Below, piece by piece: positions 1-7,767 of a stretch of DNA of 36,209 nt. Positions within the stretch are counted from its first letter, which is position 1. Every line of letters begins with the position of its first letter. The translations under genes were made by a program, and so were the position numbers. The notes below the pieces were generated by a model. The model was not told where the DNA came from. It ran no database searches and saw nothing but the letters and a program-made list of their open reading frames with translations. The stretch covers positions 1-36,209 of the forward strand of contig PALM01000031.1 of NCBI GenBank assembly GCA_002706365.1. The letters are read 5' to 3'. This stretch comes from Flavobacteriales bacterium. Its GTDB lineage: Bacteria > Bacteroidota > Bacteroidia > Flavobacteriales_E > Vicingaceae.

Positions 1-686
1 CTTCCGATCATTACTCCATCAACACCGTATTTATTCTTTTTCTCCAGCGCAATTTCTGGTGAATACACATCTCCATTACCGAAAACCGGAATATGCATGC
101 GTGGGTTGTTCTTCACATCGGCAATTAATGACCAGTCGGCTTCGCCTTTATACATCTGCTTTCTAGTTCTGCCGTGAATTGAAATAGCCTGAATACCCAC
201 ATCTTGGAGTCGCTCTGCCACTTCCACAATGTATTTGGTATTGTCGTCCCAGCCTAAGCGGGTTTTTACAGTAACGGGTAGTTTAGTCGATTTAACGATC
301 TCTGCCGTCATTTCAACCATCTTTGGAATGTCTTGCAAAATTCCGGCACCTGCACCTTTGCAAGCTACTTTCTTAACCGGACAACCATAATTGATATCGA
401 TCACATCCGGTCCAGCTTCTTCAGTCACTTCAGTGGCACGCTTCATAGAGTCGATCTCGGAACCAAAGATTTGTATCCCAATAGGTCTTTCGTATTCGAA
501 AATATCGAGCTTCTGCACACTCTTGGCCGCATCTCTGATCAAACCTTCTGAGGAGATGAATTCAGTGTACATCATATCCGCTCCATTCTCCTTGCAGAGC
601 CTGCGAAAAGGAGGATCACTAACGTCTTCCATAGGCGCCAGTAAAAGAGGGAAGTCACCCAAGTCTATGTTTGCTATCTTTGCCAT
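1..686 (-). CDS. dusB: tRNA-dihydrouridine synthase (DusB-like), C-terminus cut by window edge
   Basis: Reading from the ATG at 686 leftwards gives an open frame that reaches base 1 without a stop, so about 228 residues of a normally 320-340 residue enzyme are present. Dus enzymes are FMN-dependent and reduce uridine to dihydrouridine in the tRNA D-loop. Visible family marks are the N-terminal LAPMEDVSDPPFR segment (about residues 16-28), INYGCPVKKV with the catalytic Cys at about 102, and the FMN/phosphate-binding KTRLGWD and IHGRTRKQMY segments. It is divergent from the CPBP gene with a 44 bp gap, and an exact TAACTTTG -7 box lies just upstream. Family call is firm; DusB rather than another Dus subtype is from overall similarity. 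Confidence 0.93.
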   Translation of the reverse strand, partial: MAKIANIDLGDFPLLLAPMEDVSDPPFRRLCKENGADMMYTEFISSEGLIRDAAKSVQKLDIFEYERPIGIQIFGSEIDSMKRATEVTEEAGPDVIDINYGCPVKKVACKGAGAGILQDIPKMVEMTAEIVKSTKLPVTVKTRLGWDDNTKYIVEVAERLQDVGIQAISIHGRTRKQMYKGEADWSLIADVKNNPRMHIPVFGNGDVYSPEIALEKKNKYGVDGVMIG

Positions 687-700
687 AATTAATCGATTTG

Positions 701-708
701 CAAAGTTA
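701..708 (-). promoter_or_regulatory. Putative Bacteroidetes -7 box for dusB
   Basis: On the minus strand these bases read TAACTTTG, an exact match to the Bacteroidetes -7 consensus TAnnTTTG, about 15 nt before the dusB ATG. I do not see a clear TTG -33 element at the usual spacing, so this is a likely rather than certain promoter. Confidence 0.4.
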
Positions 709-730
709 CTTATTCTAGTTTTTCTCGATT

Positions 731-1660
731 TTGATCCAACTAAACGGCGCCTTTTCCAAACTTCTAGTCCTTTTTGGTTTTTGTCTTCTCTTCGGAGCAA
801 TTTTTAGTCTAGCAGGCCTAGCGCTGATCAAGCCGCTATTTGGCTTAGAATTTTCAGATGTAGCAGCAGTAATGAGCGACCTCAGTAGCAGAAATAGTAT
901 ACAGGTCTTAAAGTTCCTTCAGCTCTTAAATTCCATAGGATTATTCCTTCTGCCTGCTTTACTCTTTTCACTACTATTCATTGCTCAACCTAAAAAGGAA
1001 TTAAGGTTAGATCAGCCGATCTCGCTTTGGCAGATTGGTTTCATATTCATTCTTTATCTGTCATTGATTCCCCTTATCAATTTGATGGTAAGCATCAACG
1101 GAGAACTCAATCTTCCAGAATCTTTAGAGGCCTTAGAATATTGGATGAGAGATGCAGAAGATCGAGCGAAGGCTCTTACAGAAGCCTTTTTGCAGATGGA
1201 AGGAAATGGCGATCTATGGGTTAATGTGATGCTCATGGGGTTATTACCAGCAGTGGGTGAAGAGCTAATCTTCAGAGGGATTATGCAGCGCACCATCCAG
1301 AAATCAACGCGCAATCATCATATTGGTATTTGGGTAGCGGCCTTCTTTTTCAGCGCCCTACACTTTCAATTCTATGGCTTCCTTCCAAGAATGGTTTTGG
1401 GAGCATTCTTTGGATACCTGCTGGTATGGACAAACAGCCTTTGGGCGCCAATTCTCGCCCATTTCATCAATAATACAATGGCCTTATTGATTGCCTACTA
1501 TTACGGCTCTGAAAGTTTGGAAACAGAGATCGATAGTCTGGGAAGCACCACAGATACACTTTGGATCAGTGGGATCTCATTAGTGGTATTCTCCTATTTC
1601 ATCTATCGCTTCCGACAGCTTTCGCATAAGACGGGTAAGGTGGACATGGTTAGAGATTAA
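731..1660 (+). CDS. CPBP family intramembrane metalloprotease
   Basis: This is a 309-residue multi-spanning membrane protein of the CPBP/Abi (CAAX prenyl protease-like) family, intramembrane endopeptidases whose bacterial substrates are usually unknown. The diagnostic motifs are present: GEELIFRG (Glu177, Glu178, Arg182), SALHFQ (His211) and AHFINN (His244, Asn247/248), all inside predicted membrane helices. Additional hydrophobic helices lie near residues 9-35, 65-85 and 100-120. The start is a TTG at 731: a TAG lies in frame at 716-718, no ATG precedes residue 48, and starting later would remove the first helix. It faces the ExbD operon tail to tail across a shared terminator. Confidence 0.88.
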   Translation: MIQLNGAFSKLLVLFGFCLLFGAIFSLAGLALIKPLFGLEFSDVAAVMSDLSSRNSIQVLKFLQLLNSIGLFLLPALLFSLLFIAQPKKELRLDQPISLWQIGFIFILYLSLIPLINLMVSINGELNLPESLEALEYWMRDAEDRAKALTEAFLQMEGNGDLWVNVMLMGLLPAVGEELIFRGIMQRTIQKSTRNHHIGIWVAAFFFSALHFQFYGFLPRMVLGAFFGYLLVWTNSLWAPILAHFINNTMALLIAYYYGSESLETEIDSLGSTTDTLWISGISLVVFSYFIYRFRQLSHKTGKVDMVRD

Positions 1661-1689
1661 GATAATCTAGTAGAAACTCTAGCAATAAA

Positions 1690-1718
1690 AAACCCCTCCA
1701 GTAAAACTAGAGGGGTTT
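1690..1718. terminator. Bidirectional rho-independent terminator
   Basis: A perfect 9 bp stem (AAACCCCTC at 1690-1698 pairing with GAGGGGTTT at 1710-1718) sits between two convergent genes and has A-rich/T-rich flanks on both sides, so it can serve the CPBP gene and the ExbD operon. A further AGT/ACT pairing lies inside the loop. Confidence 0.85.
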
Positions 1719-1740
1719 CTATATCTATTATGATGAAATC

Positions 1741-2223
1741 TTATTGGTCCTTAAAGATATCGTCGGTCTTGTATGTCGAGTAATTGATCTTAAGCGCATT
1801 CGCTTTTCTCAATTCCTGTTTTACATCGGTTACGATACCCATTTTGGCTTCCTCATCTACTTTGAATGAGAAAGTCATCAGTGGAACCTCAGCAGGATCT
1901 CTTTGCTCTCTTTCAGCTTCAACGAACTGAATGATATCTCTCTTAGTTGCGAAAGCATCATTAAGCTGAATACGGTCCGCAGAACCATATTGTCCTTGGT
2001 ACATTTGCTTAGGCTCTCCAATGTAGATATAACTTACAAGGGATTTACGTTCCAACTTATTTACTTCAGTTGCTTTAGGACGCTTCACCTCAACTTTCAA
2101 AGTTACCTCTCTCATTACAGTGGTAACCATAAAGAAGAAGAGCAACATAAATACGATATCAGGTAATGAAGCCGTAGAAATCGCCGGCTGTCCTCCACCT
2201 TTCTTTTTCTTAAACTTAGACAT
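1741..2223 (-). CDS. exbD: ExbD/TolR family biopolymer transport protein (second copy)
   Basis: The 160-residue protein has a short basic N-terminus (KFKKKK), one membrane helix at about residues 21-42, and a periplasmic domain. The helix begins LPDIVFMLLFFFMV, with Asp22 at the position of the proton-conducting aspartate of ExbD/TolR. ExbD proteins work with ExbB in the inner membrane and pass proton-motive force to TonB-dependent transport. It is the last gene of a four-gene minus-strand operon; the gap to the preceding exbD is 1 bp, which suggests translational coupling. It differs from its neighbour in length and periplasmic sequence, so it is a diverged paralogue, as is usual in Bacteroidetes. 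Confidence 0.9.
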   Translation of the reverse strand: MSKFKKKKGGGQPAISTASLPDIVFMLLFFFMVTTVMREVTLKVEVKRPKATEVNKLERKSLVSYIYIGEPKQMYQGQYGSADRIQLNDAFATKRDIIQFVEAEREQRDPAEVPLMTFSFKVDEEAKMGIVTDVKQELRKANALKINYSTYKTDDIFKDQ

Positions 2224-2224
2224 C

Positions 2225-2836
2225 TTATTGATCTCCTACATTTTTAGGCTCTGCTTCTGAAATACGCTGAGGATAAAAATCCTTTACCGCATCCACTTGC
2301 ATTTCAGCCTTCTTAGAATTTGCAGATTCTTTTTCCAATTGATCCAATGACTTGCCGAATTTTCTCAGAGCATATTCATTTCTCACTTCATTATAAGCCG
2401 CTACCAATTCGTTTTGTACAGTAATGTACATTCCATAATCAGTTCCACGGTCATTCTGAAGAGAAACGATTTGCTTTGAAACCATCACAGTTCCCAACAA
2501 TGGAATAGTCTCTTCCTTTCCTTCTGGATATTCTTCATTCAAGAAGTTAGGATCGCCAATGATAAACTCTTTGGCAGCCTCTCTAAGGTCACTTACATCC
2601 ATTATATCGCCTTCAACCAATAGATCGTTATTGGCATTCACCAATACCTGGAAGATATTACGTTGTTTAACCTTAATATCTTCATTCTCGATTGGCTCTT
2701 CCGGCATAGGAGGAAGCTTTCTCGTAAGACCGGTATCCACATCCATAGTAGTGGTTACCAGGAAAAAGATCAGCAAGAGGAAGGCGATGTCCGCCATGGA
2801 ACCCGCATTAATCTCCGGTGCTTGTCTTCTTGCCAT
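2225..2836 (-). CDS. exbD: ExbD/TolR family biopolymer transport protein (first copy)
   Basis: This 203-residue ExbD paralogue starts MARRQAPEINAGSMAD and has one N-terminal membrane helix (about residues 14-32) with Asp16 in the conserved MADIAFLLLIFFLV segment. The periplasmic part is longer than in the neighbouring copy and ends in a charged tail. The expected role is the ExbD subunit of a proton-driven ExbB/ExbD motor. Paired, unequal ExbD proteins are common in Bacteroidetes and may form hetero-oligomers (inference). The gene follows the 138-residue membrane protein by 14 bp and is followed after 1 bp by the second exbD. Confidence 0.9.
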   Translation of the reverse strand: MARRQAPEINAGSMADIAFLLLIFFLVTTTMDVDTGLTRKLPPMPEEPIENEDIKVKQRNIFQVLVNANNDLLVEGDIMDVSDLREAAKEFIIGDPNFLNEEYPEGKEETIPLLGTVMVSKQIVSLQNDRGTDYGMYITVQNELVAAYNEVRNEYALRKFGKSLDQLEKESANSKKAEMQVDAVKDFYPQRISEAEPKNVGDQ

Positions 2837-2850
2837 AATCTATGTTATAA

Positions 2851-3267
2851 TTACTTGATCAGTTTACTAATCGATGAATACACCGTGGCAGCAATCGCTC
2901 CCAAAGCGAGGATATAAAAAGCAATTAAGCCCATACCCACCATTTTGGAATCTTCTGGTCCATCGATGAAATTCTCGTATTTCGGTAACATCTCGTCGCC
3001 GGCTAGTACCCAAGAAAGCAAGAAGATTACGATTAATGCAACCAGACCGATAACTGCACTCTTGGCTCCTTGAGGATTCTTGGCAAGGCTTATCAATGGT
3101 AAGATGATCGCAGATGCAACTCCTACGAAAAATAGGAAGTAACACCAGTACATGATCGTATCTACGCCCACTACCTCGCTAAATAAGAATAACGCACCCA
3201 GCAATGCACTTATACCCAAAAGGGCATAAAGCGCGATGTTTAATATTTTAGATAGTCCTTCAGACAT
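2851..3267 (-). CDS. Four-helix membrane protein in the ExbB/ExbD operon, function unknown
   Basis: I do not recognise a named family. The 138-residue protein is almost entirely hydrophobic, with four apparent membrane helices at about residues 9-30, 36-61, 68-90 and 107-130. It sits between the ExbB-like gene (5 bp gap) and the first exbD (14 bp gap), so it is almost certainly co-transcribed and co-translated with the channel subunits. The position suggests an accessory or assembly subunit of this motor, but that is inference from context only. The start ATG at 3267 is well placed. Confidence 0.8.
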   Translation of the reverse strand: MSEGLSKILNIALYALLGISALLGALFLFSEVVGVDTIMYWCYFLFFVGVASAIILPLISLAKNPQGAKSAVIGLVALIVIFLLSWVLAGDEMLPKYENFIDGPEDSKMVGMGLIAFYILALGAIAATVYSSISKLIK

Positions 3268-3272
3268 ATTTC

Positions 3273-4151
3273 TTATTTTTTGTTGTTCAACTCATGCTTC
3301 ACCAATAGGTCGATCAAAGTGATAGAAGCATCTTCCATATTGTTCACGATGCTATCAACCTTAGCGATGATGTAGTTGTAAAAGATTTGAAGGATGATCG
3401 CAACGATCAAACCGAATACAGTGGTCAAAAGTGCAATCTTAATACCACCGGCAACCAATGATGGAGAGATATCTCCAGCTGCTTCGATAGCGTCGAATGC
3501 TTCGATCATACCAATTACTGTACCCATGAAACCAAGCATAGGAGCTAGGGCGATGAAAAGAGATACCCAAGAAACACCTTTCTCCAATAGTCCCATTTGA
3601 ACACTACCGTAAGAGATAACTGATTTCTCAACCATTTCAATTCCTTCATGACTTCTGTCGAGACCTTGGTAGAAAATACTAGCAACAGGTCCTTTAGTGT
3701 TTCTGCAAACTTCTTTAGCAGCATCCACACCACCTGAGTTCAATGCATCTTCCACATTGTCTAACAACTTCTTAGTGTTAGTTGTAGCCATGTTCAAGTA
3801 GATGATTCTCTCGATCACGATAGCCAAACCAAGGATCAAACAAAGAAGTACGATACCCATGAAAGAAGGGCCACCTTCGATGAACTTACCTTTAAGTACT
3901 TGGTGGAAAGATCTTTCAGCTTCTGCTTCTTCTTCCCCTTCACCTTCAGCTTCTGTATCAGCTGCAGCTTCGTCGATAGAAGTAGTTTCTTCAGCAGGCT
4001 CTTCAGCAGCTGTAGAATCTTCAGAAGACATAGTAGTGTCTGCCATTTCTTCAGTGGAAGTTGATTCCATATCTTCCTGAGCGTATGAAACTCCGTAGAA
4101 GCCAACTGTCAAGAAGGAAGCCAGGGCGAATAAAGTGAGTAACTTTTTCAT
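3273..4151 (-). CDS. exbB: MotA/TolQ/ExbB family proton channel protein with acidic N-terminal linker
   Basis: The 292-residue protein begins with a signal-peptide-like hydrophobic segment (residues 1-24, ending SYAQ), then a Ser/Thr/Glu-rich acidic stretch to about residue 80, then the channel core. Membrane helices lie near 94-117, 196-218 and 234-260. The second carries the conserved LAPMLGFMGTVIGMIEAF signature of ExbB/TolQ/MotA. With ExbD it would form the inner-membrane proton-driven motor. It is the first gene of the operon, so the promoter should lie in the 4152-4260 region. The low-complexity acidic insert is longer than in enterobacterial ExbB; similar N-terminal extensions are known in Bacteroidetes homologues. 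Confidence 0.92.
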   Translation of the reverse strand: MKKLLTLFALASFLTVGFYGVSYAQEDMESTSTEEMADTTMSSEDSTAAEEPAEETTSIDEAAADTEAEGEGEEEAEAERSFHQVLKGKFIEGGPSFMGIVLLCLILGLAIVIERIIYLNMATTNTKKLLDNVEDALNSGGVDAAKEVCRNTKGPVASIFYQGLDRSHEGIEMVEKSVISYGSVQMGLLEKGVSWVSLFIALAPMLGFMGTVIGMIEAFDAIEAAGDISPSLVAGGIKIALLTTVFGLIVAIILQIFYNYIIAKVDSIVNNMEDASITLIDLLVKHELNNKK

Positions 4152-4340
4152 AATAGATGTATTAAAATCTGGTTTTTAGTTTTTGATTTCGTCTTAATGC
4201 CTGCGAATTTAGTGTACTTATTTGAAAACTTCCAACTCTTAGTATTAATCTTTTATGAAAAACTGCTGATTTGGTCGTTTTATTGTCGGCTATGGGACTT
4301 AGACAATGGTTTTAAGAGGAATGTGGCCTGGTGTTCTTCA

Positions 4341-4370
4341 GGACGAGGACGAAGACGAGGACGAGGACAG
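4341..4370. repeat. GGACGA hexanucleotide tandem repeat
   Basis: Five consecutive 6 bp units run GGACGA, GGACGA, AGACGA, GGACGA, GGACAG. It lies outside any credible gene. Purine-only on one strand apart from the C, it could be a slippage-prone tract. Confidence 0.7.
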
Positions 4371-4409
4371 AGGATTGGTTCTCAATTGAATAATATAAGT
4401 TCAATTGCC

Positions 4410-4455
4410 GCTTGTCGAGTGATTCCGATGAAATCGGAATAGTATCGAGACAAGC
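4410..4455. repeat. Long two-part inverted repeat (hairpin)
   Basis: An inner perfect 8 bp stem (ATTCCGAT at 4422-4429 with ATCGGAAT at 4433-4440, loop GAA) lies inside an outer 7 bp stem (GCTTGTC at 4410-4416 with GACAAGC at 4449-4455). There is no T-tract, so it is not a simple terminator. It resembles the small palindromic dispersed repeats common in Bacteroidetes intergenic DNA. Confidence 0.75.
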
Positions 4456-4460
4456 ATTAG

Positions 4461-4527
4461 TGGCTATTTCACAAAGGTTCACGAGGTAGCCCCGATTACA
4501 TCGTGGCTAGCGCAAAGGTTCACAAGG
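4461..4527. repeat. Two copies of a CAAAGGTTCAC-type dispersed repeat
   Basis: TGGCTATTTCACAAAGGTTC (from 4461) is echoed from 4504 by TGGCTAGCGCAAAGGTTCAC. The same motif set recurs at about 17692-17770 in the other large spacer, so this is an interspersed, decayed repeat family. Confidence 0.6.
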
Positions 4528-4563
4528 TAAAATCTGGATTCTGGATTCCGGCATCTAGAATCC

Positions 4564-6408
4564 TCAACGCCATTTCTCTTCCTCAAAAAACAGAGCCCTA
4601 TACTTCTTTTGCTCTTCAGTGAATCGGTAATAATTTACTTTCATCTTCTCATACTTTACCTTTTCAAGTTTCGGACTGCCTTCCGCTTCAATGACCTCAC
4701 CGTCGCGTTTGATAGTCATTTTAAGGCTATCACTAGCTTGAGGATATGCCACTTCATGGTAGTATGAGCCCTTCTCAGCTTTATTAAAGTACTCTTTCAA
4801 GGGCTGATTATTGATACTTAATACCGTGTCGCCCTTTTTCAAGCCCAAGGCATTCTTCTTTCTAGCTGAGCCGATATAATATCGGTCGGCTTCACGGTCT
4901 TTGTATAAATAGATCCCATAAGATTGGATCTCCGACTTTTTAGGATAGAATGTCCAGCCGAGTTTTTCAAAGTATTCCTCAAATGGGGGATTCTCTGTTC
5001 CTTCGATATAGGGAGCAAATTGCTCTTTGAATCCTTCATAGGTGTAGCTTTCAAGAATGCTGAGTAGACTGTCATCGTCGAAGTAAGAGCCTTCATAATC
5101 ACGCTTCATTTCTAGCATTACATCCAGCAATCTCTTCTCTCCATTGGTCCGTTCCATCAATTCCCAGTCCATCGCCATCGCTATGATCTTGCCCTTTTCA
5201 TAGTAGTTCATGATGTCAAAAACCTTTCGTATCCAACTCACCATATTGCGCCTTGCAATAATGTCTGTGGCACTTTCTGTCATCGACTGCTTATCGCGAT
5301 TGATAGCAGATTGAGCAGCAAAGGCGAAATCTTGAGTATAAGAACGCCTTAAGTTAGAGGCTTCGGCATTGAGCATGAGAGCTAGATAGTCTGTGATGCC
5401 TTCATACATCCAGACATGGGCCGACATATCACTCTCTCTGTAATTGAAGTTTGCTATCTTCTCACTGTGCAGATTGAGCGGAGTAATGGTATGAAAGTAT
5501 TCATGAGGTCCTACATAATTGTAGTAAGAGAATGTAGAATCAAACACTTTATCCATACCATAATAGACAGATGAATTCTTATGCTCTAATGCTGAGCCCG
5601 AACCAAAGGTTTTAAACATTCCCTTTAGCTTATCCTTATCGGCAAAGTATAAAAGGAAATGATAATCTCTATCAGTAGTAAATCCCGAGAAAGTATCAAT
5701 GGCATGCATAAAGGCTTCAAAACGGGGTTTTAGAAGATTGGCATTGATGTTTCCAGCCTGAGCATAAACTGCGATCTTAAATGTATTCTCCTTTATCTTG
5801 AATGAAGCGGTGTCGGCTTTGGCGTAAAGAATGGGATGATCTATCAGTTCATTGTAATTGGGTGCACTAAGTATATCCAATTCATCCTCAACGGATAACT
5901 TCTCTATTGATGAAGCTCCATAGAACTCATTGGGTTTCTTTACTTCAATTTTAAAAGGTCTCTTTTCAAAGCCTTCAAAATATCCATTCACCATTTGAAA
6001 ATTGATGAGCGCACTGCCTGAAGTATACGCACTACCTCCACAGACTAGTGTATTATCCCAAATCTTCCCATCTCCTAAAGTTGGTTTAACAGTGTAAGTG
6101 ATCTTACACAGAGGCTGCTTCCCTTTGATCTTGACAATATTCTTTTTGCGCTTTAGCTTGAGCTTATTCCCTTCCTTATCGAAGGCTTTCACCTTTTTGT
6201 AAAAACGCTCATACCTAACCTTCATATAAGTCCCCGGCACTATCTCTGGAATCACATACTCCCACTCCTTTTGCTCTGTTGGTGGATAGACTTCAACAGC
6301 AACCGTCTTGCTTTCCAGATTAGTTAGATCCAAAACGACATTAGTGGTGTCTTGGGCGGTGAGGATGGTGGTGAGGAGGAATGATATGATTAAAAGTAGG
6401 CGACGCAT
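4564..6408 (-). CDS. M61 family (glycyl aminopeptidase-like) peptidase with PDZ domain
   Basis: The 614-residue secreted metallopeptidase has a signal peptide at residues 1-19 (ending LTAQ), an N-terminal beta-rich domain as in M61 peptidases, a zinc site HEYFH at 302-306, and a downstream Glu in YEGITDY (Glu336) as the likely third ligand. A PDZ-like domain follows at about 510-590, with KKGDTVLSINNQPL as its core. M61 enzymes cleave peptides with small N-terminal residues; the role here is not known. The start was placed at the ATG at 6408: the frame runs open to a TTG at 6513, but the extra 35 residues would put a non-signal-like segment before a good signal peptide. A RBS-poor, A/T-rich leader precedes it. 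Confidence 0.88.
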   Translation of the reverse strand: MRRLLLIISFLLTTILTAQDTTNVVLDLTNLESKTVAVEVYPPTEQKEWEYVIPEIVPGTYMKVRYERFYKKVKAFDKEGNKLKLKRKKNIVKIKGKQPLCKITYTVKPTLGDGKIWDNTLVCGGSAYTSGSALINFQMVNGYFEGFEKRPFKIEVKKPNEFYGASSIEKLSVEDELDILSAPNYNELIDHPILYAKADTASFKIKENTFKIAVYAQAGNINANLLKPRFEAFMHAIDTFSGFTTDRDYHFLLYFADKDKLKGMFKTFGSGSALEHKNSSVYYGMDKVFDSTFSYYNYVGPHEYFHTITPLNLHSEKIANFNYRESDMSAHVWMYEGITDYLALMLNAEASNLRRSYTQDFAFAAQSAINRDKQSMTESATDIIARRNMVSWIRKVFDIMNYYEKGKIIAMAMDWELMERTNGEKRLLDVMLEMKRDYEGSYFDDDSLLSILESYTYEGFKEQFAPYIEGTENPPFEEYFEKLGWTFYPKKSEIQSYGIYLYKDREADRYYIGSARKKNALGLKKGDTVLSINNQPLKEYFNKAEKGSYYHEVAYPQASDSLKMTIKRDGEVIEAEGSPKLEKVKYEKMKVNYYRFTEEQKKYRALFFEEEKWR

Positions 6409-6552
6409 TGAAAGTTTATTTGCTACTAAAATAAGCAGGCATGAGTCAATTACGAATTGGGAATGGAGTTGAGTGGAGTTTAGACTTGTGTACAGAGATT
6501 GAAGACTGGCCAATATACTCCGCTCTGGGAGACTATTCTGGAAAGAGGAAAA

Positions 6553-7059
6553 CTAGAACTCCTCATTAAGTATCTCCTGGCGCAATCTCATATGCATCTT
6601 TGTCCCTTTGGGTCTTATAAAGGTCTTGAAATCCTCGTTTTTCGACTTTAGAAATTTCACAAAAGTTATAAATGACTCTCCATACTCAACCGGATCTGTA
6701 TGCAGTTTGTTGCTATTCCCATTGGAAAAGAAGACGAACTTATTGGAACTAGGCGCACTTGAGCCCGAAGTATCATTGAAATGCACTTCTTTTAGCTGAT
6801 CGTAGCTGAAGATCACCTCCTTATTCCCGAATTTCTTGCGAAATATGATCTTATCAGGATAGAAAATAAGTTCAAAAGCAGATCGCCTATGCCATCGAAT
6901 CAACAGTCCAAAGAAGATCATTTCGGCAATGAACAGAGCAGTCAGCAAAGCCAGTTCATCCTTCGACAAAAAGAAGTAAACGATGGTGGGGGCCAATATG
7001 ATGAAGATAAAGGCAAGCTTTAAGGAGTTCTGTTGCTTGTTGGTGGCTCTGTAAAGCAT
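6553..7059 (-). CDS. Two-helix membrane protein with PH-like C-terminal part, unknown function
   Basis: The 168-residue protein has a basic N-terminus, two membrane helices at about residues 13-31 and 36-54, and a soluble C-terminal portion. The stretch from about 60 to 120 (FELIFYPDKIIFRKKFGNKE, then a TYR/ASP strand) looks like the bacterial PH-like strands found in YcxB-type membrane proteins; that is a weak resemblance from reading only. It is the first gene of the accessory block to the right of the M61 gene and is read in the same direction as the genes that follow. No partner is obvious. Confidence 0.65.
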   Translation of the reverse strand: MLYRATNKQQNSLKLAFIFIILAPTIVYFFLSKDELALLTALFIAEMIFFGLLIRWHRRSAFELIFYPDKIIFRKKFGNKEVIFSYDQLKEVHFNDTSGSSAPSSNKFVFFSNGNSNKLHTDPVEYGESFITFVKFLKSKNEDFKTFIRPKGTKMHMRLRQEILNEEF

Positions 7060-7131
7060 TGTAGATCAATTTTTAGTAAATTGAAAGCAGTGAATAGATA
7101 GCATAGTTGCATCGGTGATATCATTTGTTCT

Positions 7132-7767
7132 TCAATTATAGTCTATTGTTCTCAATCTATCAGATTCAAACATAGCAGCCGGAGATATGACTAACTCATC
7201 CATGGGTATGTTACTTCCATATCTCTCTTTCATCTTTGCTTTAACAGCTTCATGACTAAGGTTGAAGTCGGACAGCTTTTCAACTTCCCCGATTTCAATT
7301 CCCAATGCTTCCTTGTAGATCTTCCAAACCAACTCTGAACAATAGATCCTATCATCAGACCATTCAAAATAGATGTCGTATGGTTTTCCTTTGAATTTTT
7401 CGCCAATTTGCTTCATCTTCTTCAAGGCCTCTGCCGACAAAAGCTCTTTGGAATTATTCAATCGCTTTACAATATAATGTTGGTCCTTACCTCTATTGAT
7501 CCAGTCTTGTAAAGGGGTTAGCCTAACGGTTTGAACCGCCTCATAGACGAAAAACTTTCCTTCCTGCTCATAAATAACACCCATATGACTGTATTTGGAA
7601 CTCGTCGCCAGCTGAATTGCCTTGCTTTGATTGGATGTGGAAGTTTGGAAGATGATATCGCCGTTTTGAAAATGAAATTTAGCATCTATTGAACTGCTTT
7701 CATTGTTAGAGTTTGAGCAAGAAAAAAGCAATAATAATCCAACGATAAGAAAGAGTTTACTTTTCAT
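7132..7767 (-). CDS. YiiX/YebB-like NlpC/P60-superfamily cysteine hydrolase, predicted lipoprotein
   Basis: The 211-residue protein has a lipoprotein signal (hydrophobic residues 6-16, then LFSC with Cys17). The core matches the permuted papain-like YiiX/DUF830 family: an NGDIIFQ strand (35-41), SHMGVIY with His61 as the candidate catalytic histidine, a YDIYFEWSDD segment, and RIYCSELVW with Cys143 as the candidate nucleophile. Family members are thought to act as amidases, peptidases or acyl-transfer enzymes at the envelope; the substrate here is unknown. Its ATG follows the TAA of the GldM_C-like gene with no gap, so the two are co-translated and may act together. Confidence 0.83.
   Translation of the reverse strand: MKSKLFLIVGLLLLFSCSNSNNESSSIDAKFHFQNGDIIFQTSTSNQSKAIQLATSSKYSHMGVIYEQEGKFFVYEAVQTVRLTPLQDWINRGKDQHYIVKRLNNSKELLSAEALKKMKQIGEKFKGKPYDIYFEWSDDRIYCSELVWKIYKEALGIEIGEVEKLSDFNLSHEAVKAKMKERYGSNIPMDELVISPAAMFESDRLRTIDYN

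Larger units (their letters stand above)
4152..4563. other. Gene-free spacer of about 410 bp with small repeats
   Basis: No credible gene is seen. The left 100 bp should hold the promoter of the ExbB operon, although I see no exact TAnnTTTG box. The rest holds a hexanucleotide tract (4341-4370), a long hairpin (4410-4455) and two copies of a TGGCTA...CAAAGGTTCAC element (4461-4527), all listed separately. Confidence 0.6.

Noticed and set aside
3802-4080. Antisense frame with a Ser/Ala-rich run
   Set aside because: It is the complement of the acidic linker of the ExbB-like gene, whose codon pattern explains the composition.
4197-4442. Open frame of 81 residues with an RGRGRRRGRGQR stretch, RGG-like
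   Set aside because: It runs over the GGACGA repeat tract and the hairpin; the Arg/Gly run is the repeat read in one frame. No ribosome site or family match supports a gene.
6430-6480. Another gap-repeat copy upstream of the M61 gene (AATTGGGAATGGAGTTGAG)
   Set aside because: It shares the AATTGGG string and a TTATTTTAG nearby, but the spacing between them differs; it may be a decayed relative, not a clear copy.
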